Below, piece after piece: positions 17,471 to 28,546 of a stretch of DNA of 64,000 bases. The notes under the pieces are model-generated. The model did not search any database and had not been told where the DNA came from. It was given only the letters and a program-made list of their open reading frames with translations. How positions within the stretch are numbered: the first letter of the stretch is position 1; each line of letters starts with the position of its first letter. The DNA comes from Xanthomonas arboricola pv. juglandis (GTDB lineage Bacteria; Pseudomonadota; Gammaproteobacteria; Xanthomonadales; Xanthomonadaceae): NCBI RefSeq assembly GCF_001013475.1, contig NZ_JZEF01000005.1, positions 62,001-126,000 of the forward strand, in the 5' to 3' direction. The translations under genes and the position numbers were made by a program.

Positions 17471-17878
17471 ATGAGCAATCTACCCATCTTCGATGTGGCC
17501 GGCTCGGCGCTGCACGCGCAGTCGGTCCGCTTGAGCACCATCGCCTCCAACCTGGCCAATGCCGACTCCGTCGCTGGCTCGGCCGAGGCGACCTACAAGC
17601 CGATCGAGCCGATCTTCCAGGCCCAGCAAAGTCGCCAGGACCCCAGTCTGACCTCGGTGAACGTCAAGGAGATCACCACCACCAACGCGCCGCCGATCCG
17701 TCGCTACGAGCCCGGCCATCCGCTGGCCGATGCCGATGGCTACGTGTTCTCGCCGGACGTGGACCCGGTCTCGCAGATGGTCAACATGATCTCGGCCTCG
17801 CGCAACTACCAGGCCGGCGTGGAAATGCTCAACACCGCCAAGGAACTGGCGCTCGCCACCCTGACCATGGGTCGCTGA
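17471..17878 (+). CDS. flgC: Flagellar basal body rod protein FlgC
   Basis: 135 residues with the rod N-terminal motif STIASNLANADSVAGSAEAT and the C-terminal motif VNMISASRNYQAGVEMLNTA. It forms the proximal rod with FlgB and FlgF. It lies between flgB and flgD with short gaps, so it belongs to the sigma-54-driven operon. Length is normal for the family. Confidence 0.96.
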   Translation: MSNLPIFDVAGSALHAQSVRLSTIASNLANADSVAGSAEATYKPIEPIFQAQQSRQDPSLTSVNVKEITTTNAPPIRRYEPGHPLADADGYVFSPDVDPVSQMVNMISASRNYQAGVEMLNTAKELALATLTMGR

Positions 17879-17915
17879 CCCTCCTAGCTGACCCTTCCCT
17901 TACGGACCCTTTCAC

Positions 17916-18587
17916 ATGAGCACAATCGGTAGTGACCTCTACACCAGCCTCGGGCTGACCTCCAGCAGCGCCACAGCGACCAAGAAGAAGGAGGAATCGC
18001 TCGGCCAGGCCGACTTCCTCAAGTTGATGACCGAGCAGCTGCAGCACCAGGACCCGCTCAAACCAATGGAAAACAGCGCGTTTCTGGGCCAGCTGGCGCA
18101 GTTCTCCACCGTGCAGGGCATCGGCGACCTCAATACCAAGGTCAGCAGCTTCTCGGCAGCGCAGAGCAGCGATCAGGTGCTCAAGGGCGCCTCGCTGGTC
18201 GGGCACAACGTGCTGGTGCCCTCCGCACAGCTCGCCATCGATGCCACCAATTCGGCCAAGGGCGTGGTCGCCGCGACCTCGGCCGGCACCGTCAATTTCG
18301 AAATCACCGATGCCAACGGCGCCTTCGTCAAACAGCTCAGCGTGCCGGCCAGCGCCGCCGGTGAAGTGTCGTTTGCCTGGGACGGCACCGATGCCAACGG
18401 CAACCGCATGGCCGCCGGCAAGTACGGCGTGACCGCCACCCAGACCGACACCGCCGGTTCCAAAAGCAAGTTATCCACCTATGTCGACGCGCCGGTGGAC
18501 AGCGTCACGATCGGCTCGGACGGCCTGTATCTCAACCTGACCGGGCTAGGCACTTCCCCGCTCGCCAACGTGCTCCGCGTCAGCTGA
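17916..18587 (+). CDS. flgD: Flagellar hook assembly (hook cap) protein FlgD
   Basis: 223 residues. The N-terminus has the FlgD signature LGQADFLKLMTEQLQHQDPL and the following SAFLGQLAQFSTVQGI; the C-terminal half has the FlgD Ig-like fold region with FAWDGTDANGNRMAAGKY. FlgD caps the growing hook and guides FlgE polymerisation, then is discarded. Start at 17916, 37 bases after flgC; flgE follows 31 bases later. Confidence 0.96.
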   Translation: MSTIGSDLYTSLGLTSSSATATKKKEESLGQADFLKLMTEQLQHQDPLKPMENSAFLGQLAQFSTVQGIGDLNTKVSSFSAAQSSDQVLKGASLVGHNVLVPSAQLAIDATNSAKGVVAATSAGTVNFEITDANGAFVKQLSVPASAAGEVSFAWDGTDANGNRMAAGKYGVTATQTDTAGSKSKLSTYVDAPVDSVTIGSDGLYLNLTGLGTSPLANVLRVS

Positions 18588-18618
18588 GCCGGCAACCGAC
18601 ACTTAAAGGACCTCATCC

Positions 18619-19842
18619 ATGGCTTTCAATACCTCGTTGTCCGGCATCAACGCAGCCAATGCCGATCTGAACGTCACCTCCAACAACATCGCCAACGTCA
18701 ACACGACCGGTTTCAAGGAATCGCGTGCCGAGTTTGCCGACATGTTCCAGAGCACCAGCTACGGCCTGTCGCGCAACGCGGTGGGTTCGGGCGTGCGCGT
18801 CAGCAATGTGGCGCAGCAGTTCTCGCAGGGCAATATCGATCCGACCGGGCGCAGCCTGGACCTGGCGGTCTCCGGCGAGGGTTTCTTCACCGTGACCTCC
18901 AACGGCGCCAAGATGTACACCCGCGCCGGCAACTTCCAGACCGATGCCAACGGCTACGTGATCAATCCGCAGGGCGCGCGCCTGCAGGTCTTCGCCCCCA
19001 ACCCGAGCGGCAACGGCTTCGACGTCGGCCGCCTGTCGGACCTGCAGCTGCTGACCACCGACAGCCCGCCCAAGTCGACCTCCACGGTCAATCTGGCCTT
19101 CACCCTGCCCGGCAATGCCACCGCCCCGTCGGTGACCCCGTTCAGCCCGGCCGACGACAAGACCTACAGCCACTCCACCGGCGGCATCAACGTCTACGAT
19201 TCGCTGGGCGTCAGCCATGTGCAGACCTCCTACTTCGTCAAGACTGCCAACCCGAACGAGTGGCAGGTGCACAACTACGTGGACGGTGCCGCGGTCGGCG
19301 CGCCCACCACGCTGCAGTTCTCCGATACCGGCGCGCTGACCACCCCGGCCAACGGCATCATCACGATGGACCCGTTCACCCCAAGCACCGGCGCCGGCGT
19401 GCTGAACATGCAGCTCAACGTCAGCGGCTCGACCCAGTACGGTGAAGCCTTCGCGCTGCGTGATACCCGCCAGGACGGCTATGCCAGCGGCAAGCTCAAC
19501 GAGATCAGCATCGACACCAGCGGCGTGGTGTTCGCGCGCTACTCCAACGGCGCCGACAAGCCGCTGGGCCAGGTCGCCCTGAGTACCTTCGTCAACCCGC
19601 AGGGCCTGCAGTCGCAGGGCAACAACATGTGGGCCGAAAGCTACACCTCCGGCGCCGCCCGCACCGGCGCGCCGGACACCTCGGACCTGGGCCAGATCGA
19701 ATCCGGCTCGCTGGAATCCTCCACGGTGGACCTGACCGAGCAGCTGGTGAACATGATCGTGGCCCAGCGCAACTTCCAGGCCAACTCGCAGATGATCTCG
19801 ACCCAGGATCAGGTCACGCAGACGATCATCAATATTCGTTAA
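18619..19842 (+). CDS. flgE: Flagellar hook protein FlgE
   Basis: 407 residues. N-terminal motif LNVTSNNIANVNTTGFKESR and C-terminal motif LTEQLVNMIVAQRNFQANSQ are those of the hook subunit, with the variable middle (about 140-330) between them. The protein polymerises into the flexible hook outside the outer membrane. AAAGGA lies about 10 bases upstream of the ATG. A pair of inverted repeats follows the stop and separates it from flgF. Confidence 0.97.
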   Translation: MAFNTSLSGINAANADLNVTSNNIANVNTTGFKESRAEFADMFQSTSYGLSRNAVGSGVRVSNVAQQFSQGNIDPTGRSLDLAVSGEGFFTVTSNGAKMYTRAGNFQTDANGYVINPQGARLQVFAPNPSGNGFDVGRLSDLQLLTTDSPPKSTSTVNLAFTLPGNATAPSVTPFSPADDKTYSHSTGGINVYDSLGVSHVQTSYFVKTANPNEWQVHNYVDGAAVGAPTTLQFSDTGALTTPANGIITMDPFTPSTGAGVLNMQLNVSGSTQYGEAFALRDTRQDGYASGKLNEISIDTSGVVFARYSNGADKPLGQVALSTFVNPQGLQSQGNNMWAESYTSGAARTGAPDTSDLGQIESGSLESSTVDLTEQLVNMIVAQRNFQANSQMISTQDQVTQTIINIR

Positions 19843-19846
19843 CGGC

Positions 19847-19985
19847 TGGGAATCGGGATTGGGGAATAGGGAATCGTAAGAGCTGGCATTGCGTGTATCG
19901 GATGCCGGCCTTGCCCCCCTCTTCCAGTCTCCAGCAATCCCGCCTTTGCGATTCCCGATTCCCGACTCTCCATTCCCCAATCCCG
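19847..19985. repeat. Inverted pair of GGGAATCGGG-type repeats between flgE and flgF
   Basis: Left arm 19847-19879 (GGGAATCGGGATTGGGGAAT onward) and right arm 19949-19985 (CGATTCCCGATTCCCGACTC onward) are near reverse complements and could fold a long hairpin inside the operon, attenuating flgF transcription. Confidence 0.7.
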
Positions 19986-19992
19986 GTGCCTC

Positions 19993-20748
19993 ATGGACAA
20001 AGCTCTCTACGTTGCGATGACCGGTGCCCGCGCCTCCCTGCAGGCGCAGGGCACCGTGTCGCACAATCTCGCCAACGTCGATACGGTGGGGTTCAAGGCT
20101 GCGTTGGCCAATACCGAGGCGTTCAAGATCCAGGGCAAGGGCTATCCGTCGCGGATCGATGCGCTGCATGTGGACCAGGGCTTCGACCGCAGCCAGGGCC
20201 ACCAGAAAGTCACCGGCAACCCGCTGGACGTGTCGCTGCAGCAGGACCGCTGGCTGGCGGTGCAGTCGCCCGACGGCAGCGAGGCCTACACCCGCAACGG
20301 CGAGCTGGCACTCACCGCCAATGGCCAGCTGGTCACCGCCAATGGCCATGCGGTGCTGGATGAGGGCGGCAACCCGATGACGATCCCGCCGCACCAGGCG
20401 ATGGAGATCGGCAGCGACGGCAGCATCTCGATCATTCCGCAGGGCGAAGGCCCGCAGACCATGGCCATCGTCGGCAAGATGAAGGTGGTCGACGCCCCCG
20501 CCGACCGTTTGACGCGGCGCCCGGACGGGCTGATGCGTAACACCAGCACCGACCCGGCGCAGGCGTTTGCGGTGGCCACCGGCAAGACCATCAACAGCGG
20601 CATGCTGGAGGGCAGCAACGTGGACGCCGCCGGCGCGCTGGTGGAGATGATCCAGCTGCAGCGTCAGTTCGAAATGCAGGTCAAGATCATCAAGAATGGC
20701 GACGACAACGCGCAGTCGGCCAATTCGCTGCTGCGGGTCAGCGGCTAA
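19993..20748 (+). CDS. flgF: Flagellar basal body rod protein FlgF
   Basis: 251 residues starting MDKALYVAMTGARASLQAQG. It has the rod motif SHNLANVDTVGFKAALA and the C-terminal LVEMIQLQRQFEMQVKIIKN. FlgF is a proximal rod subunit. The start follows directly on the right arm of a repeat pair, so its ribosome site lies within repeat-derived sequence (CCCGGTGCCTC). The usual partner flgG is not adjacent but lies 881 bases downstream with its own promoter. Confidence 0.96.
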   Translation: MDKALYVAMTGARASLQAQGTVSHNLANVDTVGFKAALANTEAFKIQGKGYPSRIDALHVDQGFDRSQGHQKVTGNPLDVSLQQDRWLAVQSPDGSEAYTRNGELALTANGQLVTANGHAVLDEGGNPMTIPPHQAMEIGSDGSISIIPQGEGPQTMAIVGKMKVVDAPADRLTRRPDGLMRNTSTDPAQAFAVATGKTINSGMLEGSNVDAAGALVEMIQLQRQFEMQVKIIKNGDDNAQSANSLLRVSG

Positions 20749-20968
20749 GCGTCACTGGCGCCCATTGACGCACCGCCGGTTGGCTTGCCGCGCTGCCGAG
20801 CACCTGGATGGCGGCCGCCCGGGGGGCGTGGCTCGCGAGCGAAGTGACATGTCGTTTGACTCTGACTCCTGCGGTCTCGCAGGTGGTTTGTACGCGGTTG
20901 ACGCTGACTACCGATGGTTTGTCGGCCAGGTGTGTGCGGTTGGCAATGCTGTTGATCTGGGCATTCGC

Positions 20969-21335
20969 TGTAGAGCGGCTGGTTTGTGATTTGGCTGCAG
21001 GGCCCTTGCCCGCCCACCCTCGCAGGACACGCCGCAAGTACATCCTTGTAGGCTCTTACGCGGCATCCATGCCGCGTAAGGTCCCGCGACGGTGGGCGGG
21101 CAAGGACCAGTCGAGAAGGTCGGCGTGCATGGTGCAAACAATGCCTGACGTGGGTTGCTTGGATAACGGCGCTTCCAATGATCTTCTCAATGCAAGCCGA
21201 GCAATGGACAAGCTTTAAGAAAGCAACCTTCAAACTCTCTGGTGCGGTGGCCTCGCCGATTGCGGGACCGTGTGGCGGCATGGATGCCGCCACCGAGCCT
21301 ACATGGACGTACTTGCGGCGTGTCCCGCGGGCGGT
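20969..21335 (+). repeat. Large two-armed palindromic element, copy B
   Basis: Left arm 20969-21120 shares GCAGGGCCCTTGCCCGCCCA and the perfect inner palindrome TTACGCGGCAT-CC-ATGCCGCGTAA with copy A. The right arm (about 21272-21335) has TGGCGGCAT-GG-ATGCCGCCA and then AGCCTACATGGACGTACTTG, the reverse complement of the left-arm stretch. The middle is diverged but alignable to copy A, so the whole of about 370 bases is the unit, not just the arms. Confidence 0.75.
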
Positions 21336-21561
21336 GAGGACACCGCGCGCTCCCAAGAACCCTTCCGCACGCAGCGCCGAGTGTTCACACCTCGCCGAAC
21401 ACATCGCTGACCGGCGACCGATCTACCGCGCCTGATCTGCCGCGCAGGCTTCCACTGCTTAGGCCTAGCCGCTGCCTTCCTGTCGCCAGCCTGCCCCGCG
21501 CAGGCAGTCGCGCCCGCTTCGCGTGATCCAGTGCACAGCCGGCAAAAATCCGACGCGGGTT

Positions 21562-21577
21562 TGGCACGGCACGTGCA
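21562..21577 (+). promoter_or_regulatory. Sigma-54 promoter of the flgG operon
   Basis: TGGCACGGCACGTGCA: GG (21563-21564) and GC (21575-21576) with 10 bases between. Predicted leader about 42 bases to the flgG ATG at 21630. Confidence 0.8.
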
Positions 21578-21629
21578 TATACCCACCCGTACCCGGAACA
21601 CATCCCCGGGTCTAACGAGGAATCGGGTC

Positions 21630-22415
21630 ATGAATCAGGCTTTGTGGGTCGCCAAAACCGGACTGGATGCGCAGCAGACGCGCATGTCGGTCATTTCCAA
21701 CAACCTGGCCAATACCAATACCACCGGCTTCAAGCGCGATCGTGCGGCGTTCGAAGACCTGTTGTACCAACAGGTGCGTGCGCCGGGCGGTTCCACCTCC
21801 GCGCAGACGCAGCTGCCGACCGGCCTGCAGCTGGGTACCGGCGTGCGGGTGGTCTCCACCTTCAAGGGCTTCGACCAGGGCAGCCAGCAGCAGACCGGCC
21901 GCGCGCTCGACGTGATGGTCAACGGCCGCGGCTTTTTCGAAGTGCAGATGCCTGACGGCACCTCGGCCTATACCCGCGACGGCACCTTCCAGATCAATGC
22001 GCAGGGCGAGCTGGTCACCAACAGCGGCTACCCGCTGCAGCCGGGCATCCAGATCCCCGAAGGCGCGCAGTCGCTGACCATCGGCAACGACGGCACCATC
22101 AGCGTGACGCTGGCCGGCCAGGCCGCCGCGCAGGAAATCGGCGCGTTGACGCTGACCGACTTCATCAACCCCTCGGGCCTGCAGTCCAAGGGCGAGAACC
22201 TGTTCGTCGAAACCACCGCCTCCGGCCCTGCGCAGAACGGCACCCCCGGCCTCAACGGCCTGGGCAACACCGTGCAGGGCGCGCTGGAAGGCAGCAACGT
22301 CAACACGGTGGAAGAACTGGTGAGCATGATCGAAACGCAGCGCGCCTACGAAATGAATGCCAAGGCGATCTCCACCACCGACTCGATGCTCGGTTACTTG
22401 AACAACAACGTCTGA
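21630..22415 (+). CDS. flgG: Flagellar distal rod protein FlgG
   Basis: 261 residues, starting MNQALWVAKTGLDAQQTRM. It has the N-terminal motif SVISNNLANTNTTGFKRDRA and the C-terminal motif VEELVSMIETQRAYEMNAKA, both standard for FlgG, the distal rod. ACGAGG lies 10 bases upstream of the ATG. It heads a compact flgG-flgH-flgI-flgJ-flgK-flgL run driven from the sigma-54 element upstream; the open frame extends 5' over that promoter, so the inner ATG is right. Confidence 0.97.
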   Translation: MNQALWVAKTGLDAQQTRMSVISNNLANTNTTGFKRDRAAFEDLLYQQVRAPGGSTSAQTQLPTGLQLGTGVRVVSTFKGFDQGSQQQTGRALDVMVNGRGFFEVQMPDGTSAYTRDGTFQINAQGELVTNSGYPLQPGIQIPEGAQSLTIGNDGTISVTLAGQAAAQEIGALTLTDFINPSGLQSKGENLFVETTASGPAQNGTPGLNGLGNTVQGALEGSNVNTVEELVSMIETQRAYEMNAKAISTTDSMLGYLNNNV

Positions 22416-22453
22416 TCGGCCCGCCGGTCGCTGCCCTCTCAGGAATCCACGCC

Positions 22454-24275
<1,822 letters not shown>

Positions 24276-24276
24276 C

Positions 24277-25455
24277 ATGCGTATCGCAGCCTCGCCCATT
24301 GATCTCAACCCGAGCACCAAGGCCGATCCCGCCAAGATCGACAAGGTCTCCCGTCAGCTCGAAGGACAGTTCGCGCAGATGCTGGTCAAGAGCATGCGCG
24401 ATGCGAGCTCCGGCGACCCGATGTTTCCTGGCGAAAACCAGATGTTCCGCGAGATGTACGACCAGCAGATGGCCAAGTCGCTGACCGACGGCAAGGGGCT
24501 GGGCCTGTCGGCGATGATCTCCAAGCAGCTGAGCGGCGATACCGGCGGCCCGGCATTGAATACCTCGCTCAGCACGGCCGATGCCGCCAAGGCCTATGCG
24601 CTGGTGGCCGGCAAGCGCGACGCCTCGTTGCCGCTGCCGACCCGCGATGGCGCGACAGGCAGCGTCGGCGCAACCAGCGGCACTGCTGCAGGCATCGGCG
24701 CAGGCGGCCTGAGCGGCATCGGCATGAGCCAGGTGCTGGATCTGATCGCCGGGCGCACCGGCAGCAGCGATGCCGGCAGTGACGATGCGGCCGCACTGAG
24801 CTGGCCCTCGGCCAACGATCGCTGGAGCGACGTGGCGGCCAGCGATGCCGCCGATGCCAGCGCCGCGGTCACTGCAAGCGCGGCGAGCAGTGCTGCCGCC
24901 AGCCTGGGCGAGCGCACCCCGGAAGGCTTCGTCGCCAAGATCTGGACGCACGCGCAGAAGGCCGCGCGCGAACTGGGCGTGGATCCGCGTGCGCTGGTCG
25001 CACAGGCGGCGCTGGAAACCGGCTGGGGCCGTCGCGGTATCGGCAATGGCGGCGACTCCAACAACCTGTTCGGCATCAAGGCCACCGGCTGGAGCGGCGA
25101 CAAGGTCACCACCGGCACCCACGAATACGTCAACGGCGTCAAAACCACCGAAACCGCCGATTTCCGCGCCTACGGTTCCGCCGAGGAGAGCTTTGCCGAC
25201 TACGTGCGGCTGCTGAAGAACAACAGCCGTTACCAGCCCGCCCTGCAGGCCGGTACCGACATCAAGGGTTTTGCACGCGGCTTGCAACAGGCTGGATACG
25301 CCACCGATCCGGGCTATGCAGCCAAGATCGCGGCGATCGCCAACGGTCCGACCATCGACCGTGCGGTAGCCGCGATCGGCAACGCGGCGGCCGACCTGTC
25401 CAACCGCTACGCCAGCACCGCCGAGCCTGCTGGGCTCGGCACCATTCGTCGTTGA
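24277..25455 (+). CDS. flgJ: Flagellar rod cap and peptidoglycan hydrolase FlgJ
   Basis: 392 residues with two parts. Residues about 1-100 are the rod-cap domain (QLEGQFAQMLVKSMRDASSG, then MFREMYDQQMAKSLTDGKGL). Residues about 215-370 are a glucosaminidase domain with the catalytic Glu in AAQAALETGWGRR and NLFGIKA. A low-complexity Ala/Ser/Gly linker joins them. FlgJ opens peptidoglycan and caps rod assembly in the periplasm. The length is longer than the E. coli protein because of the linker. Confidence 0.95.
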   Translation: MRIAASPIDLNPSTKADPAKIDKVSRQLEGQFAQMLVKSMRDASSGDPMFPGENQMFREMYDQQMAKSLTDGKGLGLSAMISKQLSGDTGGPALNTSLSTADAAKAYALVAGKRDASLPLPTRDGATGSVGATSGTAAGIGAGGLSGIGMSQVLDLIAGRTGSSDAGSDDAAALSWPSANDRWSDVAASDAADASAAVTASAASSAAASLGERTPEGFVAKIWTHAQKAARELGVDPRALVAQAALETGWGRRGIGNGGDSNNLFGIKATGWSGDKVTTGTHEYVNGVKTTETADFRAYGSAEESFADYVRLLKNNSRYQPALQAGTDIKGFARGLQQAGYATDPGYAAKIAAIANGPTIDRAVAAIGNAAADLSNRYASTAEPAGLGTIRR

Positions 25456-25466
25456 GGTAAACGCCC

Positions 25467-27341
25467 ATGTCCATCATGTCCACCGGGACCAGTGCGCTGA
25501 TCGCCTTCCAACGGGCGTTGTCGACCGTTAGCCATAACGTCGCCAACATCAATACCGAAGGCTACAGCCGCCAACGTGTGGAATTTGCAACGCGCACGCC
25601 CACCGACATGGGCTACGCGTTCGTGGGCAATGGCGCCAAGATCACCGACGTGAGCCGGGTGGCCGACCAGCTGGCCACCTCGCGCCTGCTCGACAGCGGC
25701 GGCGAGCTCTCGCGCCTGCAGCAGCTATCCTCGTTGTCCAACCGCGTCGACAGCCTGTACTCCAACACTGCCACCAATGTGGCCGGGCTGTGGTCGAACT
25801 TCTTCGACTCCACCAGCGCGGTATCGTCCAATGCCTCGTCCACCGCCGAACGGCAGAGCATGCTCGACAGCGGCAACTCGCTTGCGACGCGTTTCAAGCA
25901 GCTCAACGGGCAGATGGACAGCCTGAGCAACGAGGTCAACAGCGGCCTGACCTCCTCGGTGGACGAGGTCAATCGCCTGACCCAGCAGATCGCCAAGATC
26001 AACGGCACCATCGGCAACAGCATCGACAGCGCCTCGCCGGACATGCTCGACCAGCGCGACGCGCTTGTGAGCAAGCTGGTCGGCTATACCGGCGGTACCG
26101 CGGTGATGCAGGACGGCGGCTTCATGAACGTTTTCACCTCCGGCGGCCAGGCCCTGGTGGTGGGAACCACCTCGTCCAAGCTGACCACCGTCGCCGACCC
26201 GTATCAGCCGAGCAAGCTGCAGGTGGCGATGCAGACCCAGGGCCAGAATGTCAGCCTCAGCGCCAGCTCGCTGGGCGGGCAGATCGGCGGGCTGCTCGAG
26301 TTCCGCACCAGCGTGCTGGAACCGACCCAGGCCGAACTCGGCCGCCTGGCCGTGGGCATGGCCAGCACCTTCAACGCCGGTCACGCGCAAGGCATGGACC
26401 TGTACGGCGCGATGGGCGGCAACTTCTTCAACATCGGCTCGCCCACCACCGCCGCCAACCCGGGCAACACCGGCAGCGCGTCGCTGAGCGCCAGCTTCAG
26501 CAACATGGCGGCGGTGGATGGGCAGAACGTCGCGCTCAGTTTCGACGGCACTGCGTGGAAGGCCACCAATGCCAGCACCGGCTCGGCGGTGCCACTCAGC
26601 GGCACCGGCACCCCGGCCAATCCGCTGGTGCTCAACGGCGTCAGCCTGGTGGTCGGCGGCACGCCGGCCAACGGCGACAAGTTCCTGCTGCAGCCCACCG
26701 CCGGGCTGGCCGGCACCCTGTCGGTGGCCATCACCGACCCCTCGCGGATTGCCGCGGCCACCCCGGTCAAGGCCACCGCCACGGTCGCCAACCTGGGCAC
26801 CGGCAAGATCAGCGACGTCAAGGTCACCAATGCGCAGAACCCGGCGCTGCTGACCCCGGCATCGGTGGAGTTCATCGACGCCAACCAGTACACCATCGAC
26901 GGCACCGGCCCGTTCGCCTACACCGCCGGCCAGACCATCAGCGCCAACGGCTGGAGCTTTGCGCTGGACGGCGCGCCCAAGGCCGGCGACACCTTCGGCG
27001 TCGGCCCCACCGGTGCCGGCTCCAGCGACAACGGCAACGCCAAGTTGCTGGCCAATCTCGACGATGCCAAGGCGCTCAGCGGCGGCACGGTCACGCTCAA
27101 CGGCGCGCTGTCTGGTCTGACCACCTCGGTCGGCTCGGCCGCGCGTGCGGCCAGTTATGCCTCGGACGCGCAGAAGGTCATCAACGACCAGGCGCAGGCC
27201 AGCCGCGACTCGATTTCCGGCGTCAACCTCGATGAGGAAGCCGCCAACATGCTGAAGCTGCAGCAGGCCTACCAGGCCGCCGCACAGATGATCTCCACCG
27301 CCGACACCATCTTCCAAGCCATCCTGGGTGCCGTACGCTGA
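25467..27341 (+). CDS. flgK: Flagellar hook-associated protein 1, FlgK
   Basis: 624 residues. The N-terminal motif RALSTVSHNVANINTEGYSR and the C-terminal motif DEEAANMLKLQQAYQAAAQM are those of FlgK; the variable middle domain is large and Thr/Ala-rich. FlgK is the first hook-filament junction protein and is exported with FlgN as chaperone. Its stop overlaps the flgL ATG by one base (TGATG). Confidence 0.96.
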   Translation: MSIMSTGTSALIAFQRALSTVSHNVANINTEGYSRQRVEFATRTPTDMGYAFVGNGAKITDVSRVADQLATSRLLDSGGELSRLQQLSSLSNRVDSLYSNTATNVAGLWSNFFDSTSAVSSNASSTAERQSMLDSGNSLATRFKQLNGQMDSLSNEVNSGLTSSVDEVNRLTQQIAKINGTIGNSIDSASPDMLDQRDALVSKLVGYTGGTAVMQDGGFMNVFTSGGQALVVGTTSSKLTTVADPYQPSKLQVAMQTQGQNVSLSASSLGGQIGGLLEFRTSVLEPTQAELGRLAVGMASTFNAGHAQGMDLYGAMGGNFFNIGSPTTAANPGNTGSASLSASFSNMAAVDGQNVALSFDGTAWKATNASTGSAVPLSGTGTPANPLVLNGVSLVVGGTPANGDKFLLQPTAGLAGTLSVAITDPSRIAAATPVKATATVANLGTGKISDVKVTNAQNPALLTPASVEFIDANQYTIDGTGPFAYTAGQTISANGWSFALDGAPKAGDTFGVGPTGAGSSDNGNAKLLANLDDAKALSGGTVTLNGALSGLTTSVGSAARAASYASDAQKVINDQAQASRDSISGVNLDEEAANMLKLQQAYQAAAQMISTADTIFQAILGAVR

Positions 27342-28546
27342 TGACCGACCGTATCTCCACCAGCATGATGTACAGCCAGTCGGTGTCGTCGATGACGGCC
27401 AAGCAGTCCCGGCTGAACCAGATCCAGGCCCAGCTCACCAGCGGTCAGCGCCTGGTCACCGCCAAGGACGATCCGGTCGCCGCCGGCACTGCGGTCGGCC
27501 TGGATCGCGCACTGGCCGCGATCACCCGCTTTGGCGAGAACGCCAACAACGTGCAGAACCGCCTTGGCCTGCAGGAAAACGCCCTGTCGCAGGCCGGCGA
27601 CAAAATGGCGCGCGTCACCGAATTGGCGGTGCAGGCCAACAACTCCTCGCTCAGCCCCGACGACCGCAAGGCGATCGCCTCGGAGCTGACCGCACTGCGC
27701 GACAGCATGGTGAGCCTGGCCAACAGCACCGACGGCACCGGGCGCTACCTGTTCGGCGGCACCGCCGATGGCAGCGCGCCTTTCATCAAGAGCAATGGTG
27801 GCGTTACCTACAACGGCGACCAGACCCAGAAGCAGGTGGAAGTGGCGCCGGACACCTTCGTCAGCGACACCCTGCCCGGCAGCGAAATCTTCATGCGCAT
27901 CCGCACCGGCGACGGCACCGTGGACGCGCACCCCAACACCGCCAATACCGGCACCGGGCTGCTGCTGGATTTCAGCCGCGACGCCAGTACCGGCAGCTGG
28001 AATGGCGGCAGCTACAGCGTGCAGTTCACCGCCGCCGACACCTACGAGGTGCGCGACAGCAGCAATGCGGTGGTCAGCACCGGCACCTATAAAGATGGCG
28101 AAGATATCAACGCGGCCGGCGTGCGTATGCGCATCAGCGGCGCGCCGGCGGCGGGCGACAGTTTCCAGATTGGTGCCTCCACCACCAAGGACGTGTTCTC
28201 CACCATCAACGACCTGGTCGGCGCGCTGAACTCGGACACGCTGACCCCGCCGCAGAAGGCGTCGATGATCAACACCTTGCAGTCGTCGATGCGCAACATC
28301 GCGCAGGCGTCTTCGAAGATGATCGATGCGCGCGCCTCCGGTGGCGCGCAGTTGTCGGCCATCGACAACGCCAACTCCTTGCTCGAATCCAACGAAGTCA
28401 CGCTCAAGACCACCTTGTCGTCGATCCGCGATCTGGATTACGCCTCGGCGATTGGGCAATACCAACTTGAGAAGGCCTCGTTGCAGGCCGCTCAGACCAT
28501 TTTTCAGCAGATGCAGTCGTCGTCGTTGTTCAACCTGATCCGCTGA
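27341..28546 (+). CDS. flgL: Flagellar hook-associated protein 3, FlgL
   Basis: 401 residues starting MTDRISTSMMYSQSVSSMTA. Flagellin-like N-terminal helix (SRLNQIQAQLTSGQRLVTAK) and C-terminal helix (IRDLDYASAIGQYQLEKASL) flank a variable domain. It forms the second junction ring between FlgK and the filament. It is the last gene of the flgG-flgL run; fliC follows with its own promoter. Confidence 0.95.
   Translation: MTDRISTSMMYSQSVSSMTAKQSRLNQIQAQLTSGQRLVTAKDDPVAAGTAVGLDRALAAITRFGENANNVQNRLGLQENALSQAGDKMARVTELAVQANNSSLSPDDRKAIASELTALRDSMVSLANSTDGTGRYLFGGTADGSAPFIKSNGGVTYNGDQTQKQVEVAPDTFVSDTLPGSEIFMRIRTGDGTVDAHPNTANTGTGLLLDFSRDASTGSWNGGSYSVQFTAADTYEVRDSSNAVVSTGTYKDGEDINAAGVRMRISGAPAAGDSFQIGASTTKDVFSTINDLVGALNSDTLTPPQKASMINTLQSSMRNIAQASSKMIDARASGGAQLSAIDNANSLLESNEVTLKTTLSSIRDLDYASAIGQYQLEKASLQAAQTIFQQMQSSSLFNLIR

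Larger units (their letters stand above)
20749..21629. other. 0.9-kb gap between flgF and flgG
   Basis: No convincing gene is seen; long open frames on the minus strand run through repeats. The gap holds palindromic element copy B (20969-21335) and the sigma-54 promoter of flgG (21562-21577). Confidence 0.65.

Noticed and set aside
20745-21404. 219-residue open frame on the minus strand between flgF and flgG
   Set aside because: It runs through both arms of palindromic element copy B, has no recognisable domain, and similar frames occur in copy A, so it is a by-product of repeat sequence.
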